Notes: a model not told the origin generated them from the sequence alone. Counted from the stretch's first letter, positions 1 to 12,832 are shown. The stretch: DNA of 64,000 nt from Burhinus oedicnemus (GCA_008921705.1 VFFE01008906.1:1579497-1643496), one strand, 5' to 3'. Numbers and translations are program-made.

Positions 1-1164
1 TACATTATGTCTCCTAAAACATTAAAGAAAAACTCAAAACTTGGATGTGCACTCATTAATGCTGTCACTATACATCTAAAGAAGTTCAAAATAAACCAAA
101 TGCAAAAAATACCTTACACAACCTTCAGTTTTTCAGATATGATTTTTGGAAACTTCTGAGGCCACCAAAGAACACTAGTTTGAAAGATCAGCCATGACAA
201 CTTTAACCTGATATTCTGTGATGCATCAGTAGAGCTACCACACCAGAACAGGGAGACTGGACTTACTAAATTAGCACATTTTTTCCCACTTTGGATTTTT
301 GGAATAATATGAAACCCACTTAACTCAAAAACTAAGACAACTATTTGAAGTAAGTGGAAAGAATAATTTTCTTTGCCTCTGACCGTACTCTTACCAGAGT
401 TGGGGCAACTCTTCTCTTTCCTTCCTATAAAAACTATGGGATTTTGCTAAGTACCAGTGTTTGCAAGACATTTGCCCACAGGAACTTCATTGGCAAGCAG
501 TTTATTCCTCCTTGCCAACCTAATAATTTGTCTAGTTCAAATATTAGACAGTTTTCAAACAGTTTTACCTACTGAGGAAGGTAAGGAGATGCACTGAATG
601 TGGACAGGAAGATCTACTGCCCAAAGACAAGCAGACCTTCACAGAATCCACCAAGTCCTCAGTTCTCAATGGGCAGTTTCCCATTTCCACCTCACTGCGT
701 GGTCTGCAGAATACAACAGAATTATTTGAAGTCTGTCGAGGACACACACACACAGCAGCAACCCAGTGAATCTTTGTCTTTCTTAAGCAAAAGATAGACT
801 ATAGAACACTGGCAATATCCCTGCCCCCGCCTCTTTTCTAACCCCCCTAGTTCCATCACAGTGCTGAATGTCACCCACTGAAGTACTAAGGAAGTTTACA
901 CCACACAACAGACCAACCTCAAGTAAGTGCTCTTTCTTACCCACAAACGCAATGACACCAACAGGTCTATATGACCCCCAGAATGAGAACTGCAAGGGAA
1001 TAGCACACCACAGGAGCTCCTAGACTCTTCTTGTGCTGCCCCCATCCCTTGTACAAACTCCACTTCTGTGGTGCTGGCAAACTCAGATACCAGTACAAAA
1101 TACCACGTTTGCCTTAAATTTGTCCTCCCTCCTTTGGAACTACTGCCATACAGTTTCTGCACAG

Positions 1165-2030
1165 CCATGCAGGCAACACCAAGCTGGGCAGGAGTGTTGA
1201 TCTGCTTGAGAGTAAAAAGGCTCTACAGGCTGGATTGATTGGCCAAGGCCAATGGTATGAGGTTCAACAAGGCTAAGGGCCAGGTCCTGCACTTGGGTCA
1301 CAACAACCCCATGCAGCGTTACAGGCTGGGGAAAGAGAAGCTGCCCAGCAGAAAAGGACCTGGGAGTACTGGTTGACAGCAGGCTGAATATGAGCCATGA
1401 GTGTGCCCAGGTGGCCAAGAAGGCCAACAGCATCCTGACCTGTATCAGGAATAGCATGGCGAGCAGGACTAGGAAAGTGATTGTCCCCCTGTACTCGGCA
1501 ATGGTGAGGCCCCACCTCAAATACTGTGTTCAGTTTTGGGCCCCTCACTACAAGAAAGCCATTGAGGTGCTGGAGTGTGTCCAGAGAAGGGCAACAATGC
1601 TGGTGAAGGGTCTAGAGCACAAGTCTTATGCGAAGTGGCCAGGGGAACTGGGATTGTTTAGTCTGGAGAAAAGGAGGCTCAGGGGAGACCTTATTGCTCT
1701 CCACAACTACCTGTAAAGGAGGTTGTAGTGAGGTGGGTGTCAGTCTCTACTCGCAAGTAACAAGTGATAGGACCAGAGGAAACAGCCTCAAGTTGTGCCA
1801 GGGGAAGTTTAGATTTGATATTAGGAAAAATTTCTTCACAGAAAGGGCCATCCAACATCGGAACAGCTGCCCACGGAAGTGGTTAAGTCACCATCCCTGG
1901 AGGTATTTAAAAGACGTGTAGATGTGGTACCTGGGGACATGGTTTAGTGATGGACTTGGCAGTGCTAGGTCAATAGTTGGACTTGATGATCTTAAAGCTC
2001 TCTTCCAAACTAAACGGTTCTATGTTCCTG
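1165..2030 (+). mobile_element. CR1 LINE, 5'-truncated (3' part of ORF2 and tail)
   Basis: The element begins in the segment encoding the reverse-transcriptase catalytic box, which is already decayed here. It continues through a recognisable C-terminal part (1390-1716, with [19 protein letters not shown] and [10 protein letters not shown]) and ends in an eroded CR1 3' tail (TTCTATGTTCCTG). A short internal deletion near 1233 relative to the copy at 43588-44794 breaks the frame. The protein segments are almost identical to that copy, so both belong to one subfamily. It lies antisense to HMCN1, in intron 1. Confidence 0.9.
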
Positions 2031-3019
2031 TTTTTTAGTACAATTAATACCAAGTCTTGAAACATTTCTTCCCCCACCCAAGGGAGCCAGAGGGAATCCT
2101 GAAAACAATGACCTTCTTCATCAGGCTATACCAGAAGGACCATTCAAATTCTGCCAAATGGGAAAACATTTTGGATAACTGATTTATATGCATTCAGCCT
2201 TTGCCTAAAAATTTTAATAGATACCCATAAATCTGAGAGTAAAGCCTGAGGCCAAACACCTCAAGGGACAGAAGAATGCAAAAGGGTAAGTGCAGGGCAA
2301 CATGTTGGAGAAAAGCTATCAGGAGAGCCTGAGGTAGAAAACCTGCTGTTTCAGTGAAGGGGCAGTGATACTGTTTACCTGTAGATACAGAAACGACAAA
2401 GTGGTGGCTCATATCAGGAAGGCTGGCCACGCAGCCACAGCAGTTGAATTAAAAACAGGAAGAATTTCAGGTGAGCAGGGGTGGAGGTTTCATTGCTACG
2501 CTCAGAGGACAGTTTACTCTTCATCACTCACAAGTGCCTTTTTCAAGGCAGACATTAACACCTAAAGGAAAGATTATACTTCTCCATTTCTGCACGCAGC
2601 TTTCCATCTCCCTTTATTATCCACTTGTATAACCGCAATACTTTTTGTATCAGGAAGTATGAAAAATTTTAATTCCATTAATAGCCTAATTTTAGTTTCT
2701 TATGTTTCTCCTCTGGAAAAACCATTATTTCTTCTCCATTGCAACTTCTGAAAAAAACAGACTATCAAACCTGCAGAAACCAAATTTCTCAGACCTTTCA
2801 TATGACCTTCTGAACTTGTTCCAAGCTTGTATGTGGCTCAGCAGCCTAACCGTTGTTATGTATATAGTACTTCAAGTCTATTAAATAAAGGAGACCCCAG
2901 GTTATAAAGTTAAACATAATTATCTGCCTTTACTCCATGATATAATCAGAGCTTTACTCTCAAAAAAAGAGGAGTGGGATCAAGAAAAAAAAAAAAATTG
3001 TATTTCTAGTTCTCCTACA

Positions 3020-3082
3020 CATTACTACATGACCCTAGGTAGATGACTTAAGTTCAGTAATATTTTCCCATCTGAACAAAGC
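3020..3082 (-). mobile_element. MIR-like SINE core relic
   Basis: The plus strand shows the reverse of the MIR core: a CATGACCCTAGG-like stretch, then GACTTAAG, then TTTTCCCATCTG. This matches in order the 'gacc-ttgggcaa-cacttaa-cc...cctcatctgt' pattern of MIR. It is short and very diverged, so this is recognition by eye only. Confidence 0.4.
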
Positions 3083-3626
3083 AGTTTTAAGCTTTCCCCT
3101 TTTCTCACATAGGCAATATGTTGCTTATCTGATTTGTAAGAAAAAAAAAAAACTTAGGAGATGCTCGTATCAGAGATTTGCAGACATGCAGAGTATTAAC
3201 AGACAAATCTCATCCTGTGCACTAGGAAGTCCAGAGGTTACATATTCCCTTCACTTTTCTTGTAATTAAAATTAATTACTGGAGTTTGGTCTATAAAATA
3301 GTCATTCACACTAAAGGAATGCTTGATTAAATCACGTGGAGTCAAAGTTATTACTGGTATAATACCATTAGCTTTACAGAAAAATACTAGGGATGAATTT
3401 GTCCTCTTAGGCCTATTTTCCATTCCAAAATTCCTTAAAGGCATAAAGCAAAAAATAGAAAAGCTGGCCACAGATGTTAAATAAAGGCATTCCAAGTTCA
3501 ATCCCATTTCCACAGGATACAACAGGAGTAGTTAGTAGATCAGGACCCACAACATGCAACTACAAAAGCATTTGCTTTAGCTCCAATTCAAAATTTTCCT
3601 GTTCCAATTCTTCTTAATTTGGGAGA

Positions 3627-3656
3627 TTTTTTTTTTTTTTCCCCCCCTCCCCCCCA
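3627..3656 (+). repeat. T14-C7-T-C7 polypyrimidine tract
   Basis: A run of 14 T is followed directly by two 7-base C blocks split by one T. On the HMCN1 sense strand it reads as two G blocks followed by an A run. It is a simple repeat in intron 1 and probably length-variable. Confidence 0.9.
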
Positions 3657-6600
3657 CTTTTTCCATTGAACACAAGTCTGGCAACAGACCTCTTTGTCAA
3701 CAGCTCTTTTCACTATCTACAAAACTTCTGTGATCATGTTTAGGCATTGAAAACCCTCAATAGAAAAATTCCTGTAATCTGTTAAAGCGTTGCACATGCT
3801 TACACATGAAGCGGAATCCAAAACAAAAGGCTTTTTCAAAATGGAGATCTCAGCATACCACCAGATGGTACAGCAGTATCAGAATGTGAAAGCCATTACA
3901 AATTTTTTCTGTAGGTCATAAGTCTGGGCTATGCCAAAACCTCAGGTTCAATACTAAAAAATATACTTGTTAATTATTAGTGTTTTACCAAAATACCATA
4001 GTCTGAGCAAAATACCACTGCAGTAGTCATAACGCTACATTTAAATCTACCATCAAAGACCACAATGTGTTGGCGTATTACAATGCAGCATTAATATACA
4101 GCACTTTGGTAACAACGTAGTCCAGTAGACTATAGGAAGATTTTTAAATAACTCAAATTATTTATAATTCAGACATACTTTGTGTCATGTCAAGGATTCT
4201 GCCAAGACAAATTCTTGTATGGTTTTGGTAAATACATGCTCCTTGTCAACAACTCTATTGTGCTTAGAAAGCACATGTGCTGTTTCACTAATCACTACTA
4301 ATCAAGCAGTACTGCAAAGTGAATGACTAGGGCACTGTTCAGCATACACTGTGCAACATAAACTAGGAAAACAATGGAGTTAAAGGCCAAATCCACACCA
4401 ATTTTACACTCTTTATTTATAGGTAATTACAATGTATCTGGATCAGGACAGCTTTATACAAGAAGCAGCTCCTTGGAGCCGTGGTGCAACTATATATTGC
4501 ACACCTTGCAGAGAGTCCTGTTTGCCTCACTGACCACAGTACCTCACAAAAACATCAAGAAAATTTGTCTGTGGAGTAGCTACATATAAAGCTCTTTTTT
4601 GAAGAAAAATCATCAGTTGAGCAAATAACCAGACAATTTGGGGGGAAAAAAAAAATAATCTCATGCTCATCAATTTAGTTGAGCAGTCTTCAGAAAGAAC
4701 AACACTACGTAAATGAATTGGACACTGTGAAACACAAGCCAAACAATATTTTTTATTATATTTTTGAGAAAAGTTACTTCTCTATAGATTAAAAAAAAAA
4801 AGATGTTGAAGAAATTAAGACAAAATCTAGTTTAAAATTATACATTCTCCACTTTCAAACAGCTTTATGACCTCACAAGTTATCCATCATGCTATAAAGT
4901 AAGGCCCCCTCTGGCTGTACAGGGAAGTTGGACTTCCATATACAGACATGTAACAGGATACACCAATGTATGTTTGCCAGCACTTGTATAGGTCACCTTT
5001 TTTCGAGTTTAAGTTTCAGTTACTCTACTGAATGAAAACTAACATTTGCCAAGGAAAGGGATCTCCTGTGGAAAGAGAGGTAATGGGAGAGAAGGCAAGG
5101 AAGCAAGAAGTCTGTGAGGGGAAAAAAATGTGAATCAAGCAGAGGAAGGTGGCAGTGGATTTCTTGCTAGCAAGGTATGTACAGAGCAAGAAGGTGGTGG
5201 TACAGCAAAGCATGATTAAAAGAATCAGTCTGTAACAGAAACAAAGACCCTGGAGGCCAATGGAAGCAAGAGGGTCAAGGAGATGGGAGAAAAGGAATGA
5301 AAAGGAAAAAATGTGCAGAAGAAAAACAGAATAAGGAAGAGAAAACATATGGGATGAGAAAGAAAAAAAGTAGCTATTGAAACAAAGGATTTGAAAGTGG
5401 CCTGTGCTGAAAGCTAAGCATTGGAACTACCAGTGATATGAAAGCTGGAACTTCTTTCTACTGAGGACACACAAGAACAAAGGACCATACACATGAACCT
5501 GAAAACTGAAAAGTGCACCATTCAAGACCATCTTCTTGCTCTTATGGGTGGTGTAGATACCCAAGCCCTCTAAAAAAAGAGAGCTATCCGTTCTTACAGT
5601 GCATCACTTTGGTGAGCAGAAAGGGAAGATGTATAAGGTGTGATTATGGAAAGAAAATAAAAACAAAATGCTCCCACCGCATCATGTTGATTTTCTGCCC
5701 CTTCCAAGGAGAAGGAGCTCCAAGAACTACTAGCTTGATTTTCCAAAAGGATATAAAAGAGTTCTAGGCTCTACACTTGACCAAAATCTTTTCCTTCTTG
5801 CTTACTCCTGTGGCCTGATGATTTTTAAGTCCCATGTATGTTTGTTCCATAAAATAACAAAAAGGTAAAGTGGGAAGAAAAGTGACGTCAATGGTAAAAA
5901 CACTAAGGTACATAAACAGACCCTTTTGTGATAGGATACTCTGATACCACAATGATGGACTCTAGAAGAAGAAAAAAAATACAGAGAACCTACACAAGTT
6001 CATAGATAACAAAACAGCAAAATTTGCAAAGACAAGTTTTTCTCTAATTTTGCAAGCATTTGGTTTAAGGTATTTATAACAAACACATATCTCGTAGGCA
6101 GAAATAACCTATGACTGTGGGGAAATAGAAGGGGGCGTCTGTTTTCATTTGATGACATCCCTGCAAAAATTGAACTCTTAAGACTTGACTTCTGGAATAT
6201 CATATTCTGAGATATTCCATGGAAACTAGAACCAGAAAGGTAATTTTCAAGGGCTTTTCCCCCACTCTTTGATTTTTCTTTCGTACTTTTTATTTTTTTT
6301 AAAAAGGAGATTTTACTGCATAGTACAGCACAAGTTACCACCCTGGGGCATGCTGCTCCTATTTCCTCTTCCAGTCACCAGAAGATATTTGACAAGAAAA
6401 GAGGGAGAAAGCCAGAGAAAAGGGATAGAAAGGGAATAGAAAACAGATGCTGAAAGAGAGGAACACACAATGCACAGCAGAAAGAAAAAGAGGTAGAATG
6501 AGGGAAAGAAATAAGAACCCAAACCAAAAAACACATAGTGTAAAGCTTCTGGATCATTTCAGTGCAAGCTTCTGAATGTAAACATGGGACAAGAACAGTG

Positions 6601-7168
6601 GAGGAAAGCTGCAATTGTATTATGTATGTTCATAAGTGTACTCCCATAGAAGGGCATTGCAAAAAACTTAGTAGCTTCGTTACCAGTATACGTGTTCTCT
6701 ACCAGGACAGAGGGTCACTGAAGCCACTTCAGCTCCTATTACAATTAAAGTGAGTATTTGATCCCCTGAACTACTCTTCAGTGCATACAGGGCGCTTACA
6801 GTCCGCTTCAGTTTATCCTGAAAGCTTCTGGAAGATCTGCTGGTATTTGCCTGCACGGAGACAGGGAAGGGGTTCAGAAAACCTTACTCGCTTCTGGCAA
6901 GTTACCGTAGCGGAGAGACCCATATGCCAAGCACGGCTAAGATGTGACAGAAATACTTACGCTCCAGTCCCCTGGAAGCGCAGGAAACCCAACTTTCTAC
7001 AGTAGCCAGCCCTGAGCTGGACCTCCTCTGCTGTCCTGCTCGGGCTCCCTGGCTCTCCTTCCCGCCCCCGAACCCACCTCGACGTGTGCCGCGCTTCGTG
7101 CGTCGGGAGACAGCGGCGGAGCCCCCGCGCCCCTGCGCGGATCCCGCCCGGACGCTCCAGGGAGAAAT

Positions 7169-7178
7169 CCCTACCTGG
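7169..7178 (-). other. HMCN1: Splice donor of HMCN1 exon 1
   Basis: On the minus strand the exon ends CCAG and the intron begins GTAGGG, with the GT at 7174-7173. The open frame continues past it but becomes low-complexity, Arg/Gly-rich sequence unlike hemicentin. This supports splicing here rather than read-through. Confidence 0.88.
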
Positions 7179-7442
7179 ATCGTGGAAAGGCACCAACGCG
7201 AAGTTGTAAAGCGGTCTCTTGGGTCTTTTTAGCGACGTTTCCAGGATCTTGGATGCCCCCTCAATAACTTGCACCAGGTCGTCGTACATGGAGCCGGTCA
7301 CATCAAACACGAACGCCAGGGTGGAGGCTCCCTCCGGCACCGCCTCGCCGCCGGGCTCGGGCGCAGCGCGGGGGCACAGGGCGAGCAGCAGCACCGCGCC
7401 CAGACCCGCTCCCCACGCTCCGCTGCCCCCGCAGAAAGCCAT
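7175..7442 (-). CDS. HMCN1: Hemicentin-1, first coding exon (partial gene)
   Basis: Hemicentin-1 (fibulin-6) is a very large secreted extracellular-matrix and basement-membrane protein. The family has an N-terminal vWA domain, a long run of Ig domains, thrombospondin repeats, a G2F domain and EGF modules. This exon encodes 89 residues plus one base. Residues 1 to about 27 form a signal peptide with the hydrophobic core [10 protein letters not shown]. The vWA domain starts near residue 41 with [12 protein letters not shown], where D47, T49 and S51 fit a MIDAS-type metal site, and runs to [10 protein letters not shown] at the exon end. From recalled family sequences, the stretch after residue 36 matches HMCN1 nearly residue for residue and fits HMCN2 less well; the signal peptide is lineage-specific. 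The start has a strong Kozak context (A at -3, G at +4). The exon ends CCAG|GTAGGG in phase 1, as expected if the next codon is the conserved Glu. All later exons lie beyond the left edge. Confidence 0.93.
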
Positions 7443-8475
7443 TTTCCCCGGCAGCCTGCGCAGCTCCCGCGGCAGCCGAGAAAGGCACTCGCAAAGCCTC
7501 GCCCGGAGGAGCGCAGAGACCGGCGCCCACGGCCCGCTCCGCTCCCCTCAGCACGGAGGGCAGGAAGCGCTGCAGCTTTTGTCTGCGCGCGGCTATGGCC
7601 CCGCTCCGCCTTTCTTATCGGGCAGGGCTGGGACAGCGCCGCCCTGAGGGAGAAGGCTGAGCCCCGTCCATACCGCAGGGTGCGGGAGCTGCTGCCGGCG
7701 CGGCTGGGGTTGGGGCCGCCGCCTCAGGCGCCCCGGCCCCACCTCCCGTGGCCCGCCGCGGCCCCTGCCCTCACCTCAGGGCCCCCTCCCACGGTGGCCG
7801 TTAGCGGGGCGGACTGGGACCGGTGCCGCCCCCCGCACCTGGCCGCCTGTTGCCCTCCCCCGCTCCGCCCCGAGCCGCCCGCCCCGGCCCCAGCCGCCGC
7901 CGAGCCCCGCGGGGGAGACTCCCTGGCGGGAACGGGGGCCTGGAGGGTGAGGTACAGACCTGCCCATCAGGGACCGGGTACTGTGCCCACACCTGACGGA
8001 AAGGTGAGGACGGTGGTGCTGACTCGAGCTCATCCCTGGGAGGACAGATGAGTAATTATTGTTTTATTATTATAAACGCGTGATATGAGACTGAAATGGC
8101 TCCTACGTGCACTGCTGCCCTGTAACCTCTTGCTTCGGTTACACTTCCACAGCTACTACCTGAAACCCAGAGGGCGGACCTCCCGAGGCCCCTTACAGCC
8201 TCGGTGTTCCTCAGCTCCTATGAATGTATTCTTACAGTGACTATTAAAGTGGGTAGTAAAGACCTCAAAATATGATCAGGACCACAGCTCCAGGCACTGG
8301 CAGTCTCTTGTGCAACCAAAAGACTGGATAAGGAAGAAAAGAAAGTGGCCAGGGTGGTGTTTTAACCCCGCTCAGGCGATGGAAGGGATTAAAGGCTATA
8401 TATTTCAGAGCTCCTTCGTTGTTTAAGGATGCAGCTATGTCCCAGCAGGCACCTGTTGAAAATCAAGTCCTAGGT

Positions 8476-8556
8476 GGCTGACCCAACGCCAGACGAAAGG
8501 GAGAGTCAGGAGCCGAATCCACGTTCTCCAGCTCACCTCAGTGCTGCTGTCACAAG
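8476..8556 (+). mobile_element. Possible MIR-like SINE 3' relic
   Basis: The order TGACCCAA, then a GAGAGTCAGGAGCCGAATCC stretch, then TTCTCCAG and a CTCAGTGCTG resembles the later part of MIR: 'cttgcccaa...gcagagccgggattcgaaccca...ctccag...gtgctc'. It is only suggestive. Confidence 0.35.
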
Positions 8557-8593
8557 CCTCCCTTCCCATCCGCTGCATCATGCGCTTTGGGGA

Positions 8594-8638
8594 ACATCAT
8601 TTTAAACACAATGGGACATCATTTTAAACACAAAGTGG
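8594..8638 (+). repeat. 22-bp tandem duplication
   Basis: Two adjacent units start at 8594 and 8616, each containing ACATCATTTTAAACACA followed by a G-rich end. The second unit has a small insertion. It looks like a recent local slippage or duplication. Confidence 0.8.
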
Positions 8639-9705
8639 GAGAGGAATCACATCCTTTGTTTTCAATGGGATGAGTGAGGTGGATGAGGTGCACAGCAGCT
8701 CAGAAAGGCAGACCATGAAGCAGAATTTACCTCATTAGTTTCCCTCCTTATTTTACTAATCTTAAAATTGGTGCTAAAACTGCGCACTCAAAACCATCAT
8801 ATTGTGACTGGAAAATTAATCATGTAGTAACATTTCTTATCCTAATCAAGTTATAAGCCTGGAACTGAATTATAAAAAACAGATGTTTACATTCTTTCCC
8901 TCCTTCATCACTGATGTCATGAGAAGGAAGCACATAACCAGAGCTGTGCAAAGCATTCGCAATAAAACCCCAAACCATGGAAAACTTGCCTCATCTGTAA
9001 TTCTGCTAGCAGAAAACTCAGACCAGGTTTGTCAAAAATATTCACAAATCTTGTAAGTAGAGATGCATTCAAGCCATAAAATAGGAATATGTATTTTGAA
9101 CATCTTAGAGACTGGCAGCATTTGGATTTAAGGATTTCCTTCAGTCCTTTATGAAGATTAATTCCTGTTACATTTTTCCTCACAAAGAAAGCCATCATGT
9201 TCTTTCTGTCTTAAATTATTTCTCATTTAGATGTAAACAAGCTAGAACAAACCTAGTGTCTCTATGAAAAAATAACCCTCTTGGACACATACTGCTGCAT
9301 CTCTAAAAAAATCTCATTTAACATGGGTTTTAAGGTACAACATAAAGAAAAATCTTTATTTCGTAACAGTGGGAACTGATATTTATTTCAGTTGCCTAAC
9401 ACTTTCCACTATAAAATATAGCTTGGAAGTTGTAACACTATTATTCACAGCAGGCCTTTGAAATTTGCAGGAAGAAAGCCCTGTAGTGAGAGGAATCTTT
9501 TTTTTTTTCTTCCCCAATGAAATTATTTTCATATTTTGCCAAAGAATCATCTATTTAAAAAAAATAATCAATACGCTCCTTCTGACATGCTCTACAGTAA
9601 AGTTTTGACAGGATGCCAGAATAATAACTAAGCACAAACACTCTGAGGTCAGGCCCATGCCACTGTCAAAGCACACTGTAGCAGAAACACCTGGAGATTA
9701 TCAGG

Positions 9706-9783
9706 ATGGGGGGGCGAGGCCAGGGGGAAGGAAGGAGAGCTGGGTTGGGGTACACCCGGGGGGGGAGGCCCACCCACCTCCCC
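9706..9783 (+). repeat. G-rich tract with G-quadruplex potential
   Basis: Inside AT-rich DNA there is a sharp GC-rich patch with G runs of 7, 5, 4 and 8 on the plus strand, followed by C-rich DNA (CCCACCCACCTCCCC). The frames across it (9657-9884 and 9706-9900) are compositional. I do not recognise a transposon here. Confidence 0.6.
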
Positions 9784-12700
9784 ACAGTCCTAGCTTTGCC
9801 ACAGCGGGCACGATTTCCGATAGAGTCTTGGTGTCTCTTTTGTATGTGCAGATATTACAGTTGTCTTTCACACTTACTTGCTAATTTTGAGTGTTTCTAA
9901 CTTCACCTTGATATTCTTTTCATGCCTGTTTTGGGGCTAGAATTTGATGTTTTGTTTATGCAATTTGGTAACATAGAAGAATTCAACAGATGTGGACTTG
10001 ATTATCTAATTCCTTCCCACCACACTCATATACTGCTACTCCGAGTGTGAGCAAAGTGTTACCCATCTGGGCTATATATTTATCCTGGATAGTTGTAAAT
10101 TATTAGATGAGGTGGAGTAAAGAGTTAAGTCATTTAACTCCTTCTCTCTTCCTAGCTTGTCTCAAATATAAAAAGCATAAAATGTGTATGCTGTGAGGAA
10201 AATACACTAGTTTAGAAGATTGGGAAGGAAATGAAGTACTTTTCACTCTTTGGGCTTGTATCTGAATATGCTCCAATTTGTAATCTGCAGCTAAAGTTAT
10301 TACTATCCAATGGCTGCTAATGAAGAAAGAGCTGGTGGTTTCATTCTCATTCATAGTAAACAAGCATCCACTTCAAAAACTGAAGTTTCCGTCTGAAGGA
10401 GCATATCAAAATGATTGTTTTTAAAGCTGATGCTACTCCCTAATTACAGAGCAAACTGCTGATACTAAAACAGATTCTCCTCCTGGGATCCCATGGACCA
10501 CTCTCAGCAGGCTGCATCTACCAGAGCTCTTTCTCACGACACCTCTTTTCTGGTCAGCAAGTTCTGCACGTATACCAGATACTCTGAACTGTTTTGTCAC
10601 AGACATTTGACAATATTTTTTTTCCTCTGGAACTCCATATACACTTAAAGCTTTTATTCCCACTCCTCCTCAAAGTCCCATCCCTCCTTTTTTCCTTTCT
10701 TGGTTTGAACTTGATTAATTGTTGTGGAAAAGGAGGGAATCATTGCTGTTTGTTTTGAGTATCTGGCTTTGGCTCTCTCTGTGAGAAGTGTGTGTGTTGT
10801 ATAGTAAGATCTCTCCAGTTCGCAGACAGTGTTTTCTTAGCCAGTCTTTAGTCCTGTCTTTGTATTTTATGTGTACACGCACTCTAGTCCTGCATATGAG
10901 AGGTACAACTTTGTATTTGTCAAAGCCGTTCACTACTCTGAAACTGAAAATAACGTTTTGGGTCTCAAATTTTGTGCTTTCAAGTAGTGTGCTAGCAGAA
11001 CCCATGCTGCTTTTGGGAAGGATAGGGTTAAAATGCCATCCTAGAAGAGGAATGCTACAACAGGAATTAGCAGGTATGCTGAGGAGCCTGAAAGTAGGTA
11101 AGGCAGCTTGCTGCTAACAGATCTGCAAGGAAAGATAAACAAAGAAAAGAGAAAGGACAGATAGATTAATCCTTGGTTATATGTGGCAAAATCTTCACAT
11201 TCATCTACAAAGACCATGAAAAGACCACCATTGCTTTTGGGGGGAGATTTTATCAAATGAATGCCATTATATGATGAGGGTTCAAACTCCGAAGTGATCA
11301 AGTAAATGCTGAGCTTTTTCTAGCCTGTGACTTCTATTTTTTCAGCCGTGCAGCTGGTCTCACATTTAGACAGTATGCTTTTAGTACTCGTCTTTCATTT
11401 CTGTAACCAAGGTATTTTGCCTGATACAGTTGAAAGCTTTCCTCCAGACAGAACAAGATAGCATTTATACCAAATAATCTCAATGCCTCTTAATATTTTA
11501 GTCACAGTAGATTCACGTCTTCCTGGGACATACATTACCTTTGCCAACAATACAAAACCTATGACTTAATATAAAAATGGCATGTATCTAACTTTTGCTT
11601 GACTTCTGGCTTCTGAATCTTCAGAGAGGTCATATATTGTAAGTTTTCTCCCAAATCCATATGACTAGAAACCACCTGCTTTTGTTAAGAAAACAAACCC
11701 TGGGATTCTAGCATGATCACCTCTATGTAGGAATTGATGCTTTTTTTAGATAATCCAGATTCTGAAGAACTGCAAGTTTCTGACCTCCACTTTTCCAAAA
11801 GTGGAGTTTGAATTCAGTTTGAATCTGAAATCAAGCTACAGGTTATATTCCTTACTCCTACCCTTCAGGTATCAGCGTAAAGAAATAAGATGGACCCATA
11901 ATTGTATTTTTAAATGCTCATACCTATAATGTCTGCCTGAATTCTGACCATCCAGTATCTTATGGTTATTGCTTCCTTTTTAAATTCAGCATGCATCATG
12001 AGCCCAATGATGCTGGAATTTTTCAGGGCTTTGGCAATTAATGTTTTATGGAAAAATCAGAGCAGACAGGTATTCACCTGTGATTCTATGTTTTGCAAAC
12101 ATTTCTAGATGACAGCTTTTAATGTAAAGGGTGTAAAAATTAGACATTTTTAAGATACAATGTGTTTTACATTTTAAAGAATCTAGAAGTCACACAGAGA
12201 TAATCTTTTGCCATTTGCAATCTCCTTTCTCTACTCCACTGAAGTTTGCTTAAATATAAATGTCAGTTTGATTCACAGTTCAACACGTTTCAGAATATCA
12301 CATAACAGTGAAAAAGAACTAGACACAAGCAGTAAGTAGCTGTAGCAACTGGAATATTTTGTTTAATAAACCATGTGCCTGAGCCAAGAGACTCTTTTAC
12401 CCTGCTATAGCACTGAATCATCTCTCACTGCAAGATGAAATCACTTTGCTTTTGGTTATAAAACATTTGTTTTATAAAACAGGTCATCCTGTGATCATGA
12501 CATAGAAGTAAAAGTCAGAGGCCAAAAGTTTTCTTTCTGGCTCAGAAGCAGACTTGCTGCCTTTATTAATACAATTATGTATCAACTTAGGACCTGCTGT
12601 GCTACTTCCTTGCTCACTTGGGAAAAAAAGAGTAGGTAAAATGATGGATGGAGAAACAGAACAATCAAAAGTATGGGGCCTGAGCTACTGGACAAGGTAG

Positions 12701-12832
12701 TCTTGATCTCTTTATCGATCTTTACTCTCCACATTATAAGCACTTCTGAGCACAAAGTACAAATGCATTTCAACGTTTCAAATCAACATGTCCTTAGAAA
12801 ATCTGTATGCTCCATAACCTTGAGCTCCATGG

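Larger units (their letters stand above)
1..7174 (-). other. HMCN1: HMCN1 intron 1, 5' part
   Basis: This is the stretch downstream of the exon 1 donor to the window edge. I looked for the next vWA exon (the family's conserved GGGDCPE region) in minus-strand frames and did not find it, so intron 1 probably exceeds 7.1 kb. Apart from a CR1 at 1165-2030, a MIR-like relic near 3020 and a T/C-rich tract at 3627-3656, the DNA is AT-rich and unique. Two purine-rich blocks (about 5040-5390 and 6385-6540) read as pyrimidine-rich in the transcript. The minus-strand ORFs of up to 113 codons (6000-6341) resemble nothing I recognise. Confidence 0.8.
7060..8030 (-). promoter_or_regulatory. HMCN1: CpG island and presumed HMCN1 promoter
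   Basis: CG dinucleotides and GC-rich runs are dense here, against AT-rich DNA on both sides. The island spans exon 1 and about 600 bp upstream of the start codon. Sp1-type CCGCCCC boxes lie around 7860-7885, and a GATAAG motif (minus strand) lies at about 7613-7618. No TATA box is evident close to the start codon, which fits a dispersed CpG-island promoter. The transcription start cannot be placed from sequence alone. A strong plus-strand donor-like site (AAG|GTGAGG, 8001-8009) leaves room for a divergent transcript. Confidence 0.75.

Noticed and set aside
6957..7174. Extension of the HMCN1 exon frame past 7175 to a 161-residue product
   Set aside because: Similarity to hemicentin stops exactly at a consensus splice donor. 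The remainder is intronic, GC-rich read-through.
7269..8051. 260-codon plus-strand open frame across the CpG island
   Set aside because: It is antisense to HMCN1 exon 1 and rich in Pro, Ala and Arg as expected from GC-rich DNA. It has no domain, and its length is explained by the scarcity of stop codons in GC-rich sequence.
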